From positions 1 through 49,618 of the forward strand of contig QKGY01000088.1 of NCBI GenBank assembly GCA_003250235.1: a stretch of DNA of 49,618 bases, in the 5' to 3' direction. The notes below the pieces were generated by a model. That model had not been told where the DNA came from. It did no database searches and saw only the letters and a program-made list of their open reading frames with translations. This document shows, piece by piece, positions 47,079 to 49,618 of this stretch (positions are counted from its first letter, which is position 1; each line of letters starts with the position of its first letter). Source of the DNA: Desulfuromonadaceae bacterium. GTDB taxonomy: Bacteria; Desulfobacterota; Desulfuromonadia; Desulfuromonadales; SZUA-540. Position numbers and translations under genes: made by a program.

Positions 47079-49116
47079 AGAAGGCCGATTCCCCACGCAA
47101 GGATTCGCTCATCAGCCCCCCGACATCCAAAACAAGGACCGTCTTCTGATTTCCGAGGTCTGCCGCGCCCGCTATCCCTTTGACAAAGGACAAGGTGCTT
47201 CCCAACGATTTGATGACGACATCCTGCTGGCCGAGCAGGTCGTCGACGACAATACCCATTTTCTTTTCTGCCAGGCCGACGACAACCACGAACGACCGAC
47301 TGCTCGACTTGGTGCTTGGAGGCAGTTGAAATATGTCTCCAAGCCGCATCAACGCCAGAGTGCTATCCCTCAGATCAATAACTTCACGTCGTTCGATCGT
47401 ACGAATCGAACGATTTTCAATCATGAGCGTTTCCATAACCGCATTGATCGGGATGGCGTAGGTTTTTTCACTGGCCTTAATGATAAGCGCCTTGATAATC
47501 GCCAGGGTAATGGGCAGGGTAATGCCAATTGTCGTTCCCTCCCCAACCTCGCTGTCCAGTTCGATCATCCCTGAAAGGGCCGAAATATTGTTCTTGACCA
47601 CATCCATTCCGACCCCGCGCCCGGAGAGATCGGTGACCTCATCCCGTGTCGAGAAGCCAGGAGTCAGGACCAGTTCGAACACATCATCCCGGCTCAATTC
47701 AGCATCGTCCGGGACAAGCCCCTTTTCGATAGCTTTCTGTCGAACCATGTGCGGATCGATCCCCCGACCGTCATCTCTAATCTCGATGACGACGTGATTC
47801 CCTTTCTGGGAAGCCCAAAGGCAGATAGTGGCTTTTTCAGGTTTCCCAACCGCAAGACGCTCTGCGGGAAGTTCCACGCCATGATCCACGGCATTGCGGA
47901 TGATATGCATGAGGGGATCAGAGAGATCCTCGATAATTAACTTGTCGAGTTCGGTATCCGCCCCTTGAATATCGACGTCCACCTTTTTCCCCTGTTCATT
48001 GGCGACCCGTCGGATGATCCGGATGACCTTTTCGAAAAGCTGGGATATGGGCACCATACGCACGTCCATAACCCCTTTTTGAAGGTCGTGGAGTCTTCTC
48101 TCCAGCACACGGGTAGCCTTCTGAAGATCTGCCGCCATCTCGGCACCGCCCTCCGCCTTGAGACGATCGCAGATGGAAACAATAGCTCCTTTGGACAAGA
48201 CCAGTTCGCCCACGATGTTCATCAGAGAATCGAGTTTATCGATATCCACCCGCACCGTTCGGCTGATGGAACGAAGAGATCCCCCCAAAGCCTCCTGTTC
48301 CGCAGACGTGGCCTCCTTAACTCCGGGTTCGCTCACAGGAGCCGGAACAGGTGTCGTCACCTTGGAGCCGACCTCACGGACCACTAGAATCTCAGCATCG
48401 GACCGGTCGATTTTCGATGCAAGGTCCATTCTATCCAGTTTGGAACCGACAAGTATCTGAAAGGCAATTTTGTCCGAGAAGTCCCCGGCACAGGGTAGTG
48501 TGCTGATCACTTCGCCGTTTTTCTTGAGGGAATCCGTCAGCTCACCCAATTCCTGGTCGAAACTCACGAGATCAAAGGCGACCTTGACCAGGAGAATATT
48601 CGCCCCCTTTTTAACATTTTCCCTGAGACGATGTTCTTCGTATTCCGTAAGCACATTGAGGATATTTCGATCAATGGCGAGGGTCTTAAGAGGGTCTTTC
48701 TCCGCGGTCGAGGATGCGTCCAGCAGGGCGGCAATTTTCTCCTGAATGGGAGCAAGACTGAGGGTAAAGGTGTCATCCTCACCTTTACCGTTCACAAGAG
48801 CGAGCAAAAGTTCTATGGATTCAAAGAGCGTTTCGATCAACGACGTGCTGAGAGTTACTTTGCCGAGACGAAGGCTGTCCAGCAGGTTCTCCATGCAATG
48901 CGCCAGAGAGGAGATATCGTCAAATCCGAACATCCCCGACAACCCCTTAATCGAGTGGGCTCCACGGAAGATGCTGTTGAGAAGATCGGGATCGACATCC
49001 CCGCCTTCCCCCCCGTCGCCTAATGCGACCAGATCCAGGTTAAGCTTTTCAATGATCTCCTCGGCCTCGGCGAGAAAATCTTTAATGGCCCTGGATGACG
49101 TTGACTTATTGGACAA
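47071..49116 (-). CDS. cheA: chemotaxis sensor histidine kinase CheA
   Basis: 681 residues. P1 HPt domain with phospho-His H54 (AHSIKGLSGMFGF), a middle region with a partial second HPt-like or P2 part, dimerisation P3 (VDIDKLDSLMNIVGELVLSKG, near 290), kinase P4 with the N box DPLMHIIRNAVDHG, G1 IEIRDDGRGID, G2 GRGVGMDVVKNNI, and P5 (CheW-like, TYAIPINAVMETLMI to the end). All catalytic boxes are intact. The gene lies 9 bases after the first cheY. Confidence 0.96.
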   Translation of the reverse strand: MSNKSTSSRAIKDFLAEAEEIIEKLNLDLVALGDGGEGGDVDPDLLNSIFRGAHSIKGLSGMFGFDDISSLAHCMENLLDSLRLGKVTLSTSLIETLFESIELLLALVNGKGEDDTFTLSLAPIQEKIAALLDASSTAEKDPLKTLAIDRNILNVLTEYEEHRLRENVKKGANILLVKVAFDLVSFDQELGELTDSLKKNGEVISTLPCAGDFSDKIAFQILVGSKLDRMDLASKIDRSDAEILVVREVGSKVTTPVPAPVSEPGVKEATSAEQEALGGSLRSISRTVRVDIDKLDSLMNIVGELVLSKGAIVSICDRLKAEGGAEMAADLQKATRVLERRLHDLQKGVMDVRMVPISQLFEKVIRIIRRVANEQGKKVDVDIQGADTELDKLIIEDLSDPLMHIIRNAVDHGVELPAERLAVGKPEKATICLWASQKGNHVVIEIRDDGRGIDPHMVRQKAIEKGLVPDDAELSRDDVFELVLTPGFSTRDEVTDLSGRGVGMDVVKNNISALSGMIELDSEVGEGTTIGITLPITLAIIKALIIKASEKTYAIPINAVMETLMIENRSIRTIERREVIDLRDSTLALMRLGDIFQLPPSTKSSSRSFVVVVGLAEKKMGIVVDDLLGQQDVVIKSLGSTLSFVKGIAGAADLGNQKTVLVLDVGGLMSESLRGESAFYV

Positions 49117-49125
49117 TGTCCCCTC

Positions 49126-49494
49126 CTACCCCAGATATTTCTTGATCAGCTCCTGCAGCTGCTCCGGTACAAAAGGCTTCACCAGATACGCATCCGCGCC
49201 CAGAGCCATGCCCTTATCCCGGTCACGGTCACTGCCTTCAGTGCTGATAATGATCAGGGGTGTAGACTGATAATTCGGATTGTTTTTAACAAAACTGACC
49301 AGTTCGAGGCCATTGATGTCAGGCATATTGATATCGGTGATGACCAGGTCAACCCTTTCGCGGGGAAGTACCCTCAGTGCCTCAAAACCATTTTCGGCTT
49401 CGACAATATCGAAGTCGCCGATCGCCTCAAGCGTTGAAACAATGAGAGATCGCATGGTTGGAGAGTCTTCAGTGATAAGAATTTTCTTCGCCAC
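49126..49494 (-). CDS. cheY: single-domain response regulator (CheY-like), first in operon
   Basis: 122 residues starting with GTG. Receiver residues E9/D10, phospho-acceptor D54 (VITDINMPDING), S84-T85 (ISTEG) and K105 (LVKPF) are present. It is closely similar to the receiver at 38356-38736. It directly precedes cheA and is the likely main phosphoryl target of it. The promoter of the operon was not found in the remaining 124 bases, so transcription may begin further upstream. Confidence 0.92.
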   Translation of the reverse strand: MAKKILITEDSPTMRSLIVSTLEAIGDFDIVEAENGFEALRVLPRERVDLVITDINMPDINGLELVSFVKNNPNYQSTPLIIISTEGSDRDRDKGMALGADAYLVKPFVPEQLQELIKKYLG

Positions 49495-49577
49495 GTATCA
49501 GGGCTCCATTCTCTTTCGGGATTTAAATCCACAGGAAGGACGCACAGCGCACGTTTCGCGTGTCGAGAGCCGGAAGG

Positions 49578-49618
49578 TTATTCGGCGCTTTTCCCACGAA
49601 GCCTTCTCTCCAGGAGAG
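49578..49618 (-). CDS. possible C-terminus of an upstream gene, cut by the window edge
   Basis: One minus-strand frame reads LLERRLRGKSAE and stops with TAA at 49578. It is basic and amphipathic and could be the tail of a gene (for example a receptor or other operon member) lying beyond the window. Only 12 residues are visible, so this is tentative. The other two minus frames also stop soon after. Confidence 0.25.
   Translation of the reverse strand, partial: LLERRLRGKSAE

Overview
The window looks like the chromosome of a Desulfuromonadales-type bacterium (Geobacter/Desulfuromonas/Pelobacter relatives). The evidence is a PpcA-like triheme periplasmic cytochrome, a second small c-type cytochrome, two sigma-54-type promoters, a large chemosensory operon with Geobacter-like gene order, and Gram-negative envelope genes (lpxL, lptE, murJ). 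No transposase, integrase, CRISPR array or phage module was seen. This is core and regulatory chromosome rather than a mobile island.

Layout. 1-3864: end of a tRNA-Val, then a minus-strand operon around B12-dependent acyl-CoA mutase chemistry (thioesterase, corrinoid adenosyltransferase, B12-binding subunit, an acyl-CoA dehydrogenase with an apparent frameshift, MeaB chaperone). 3938-6168: rsgA, two cytochromes and a small membrane protein. 6195-8932: a five-gene minus-strand operon (PaaI-like thioesterase, HD protein, MgtC-like membrane protein, RuvC-fold protein, small alpha/beta hydrolase). 9288-10897: two tandem paralogous small membrane proteins behind a sigma-54 promoter, then a REC-PilZ-like regulator behind a second one. 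10940-13437: cmoA-cmoB and a PP2A-type phosphatase. 13550-17488: a polar amino-acid ABC transporter with fused permeases, ending in a bacteriohemerythrin. 18019-22191: mostly small or poorly characterised proteins, including tandem lipoproteins, a Gln/Asp/Arg repeat protein and a Cys-rich lipoprotein.

22423-24496 holds a CRP/FNR regulator next to two genes, an Fe-S protein and a YgbA-like NO-response protein. Each is preceded by the same TTGAC-N4-GTCAA inverted repeat at almost the same distance from the start codon. I read this as a small HcpR-like nitrosative-stress regulon. 24607-38218 is largely housekeeping: tRNA-Leu, rqcH, two metY-type genes, lpxL, trmL, ogt, murJ, rpsT, holA, lptE, leuS, infA.

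38356-49494 is one long minus-strand chemosensory operon: CheY, CheA, an ExeA-type AAA ATPase, CheW, a receiver, a second CheW, a zinc-ribbon receiver, a HEAT-repeat protein, CheR, CheB, a coiled-coil/GAF protein and a second CheY. It has no receptor or flagellar gene inside the window. Its order resembles Geobacter che clusters thought to control something other than swimming. The operon and the NO-type regulon are the most interesting systems here.
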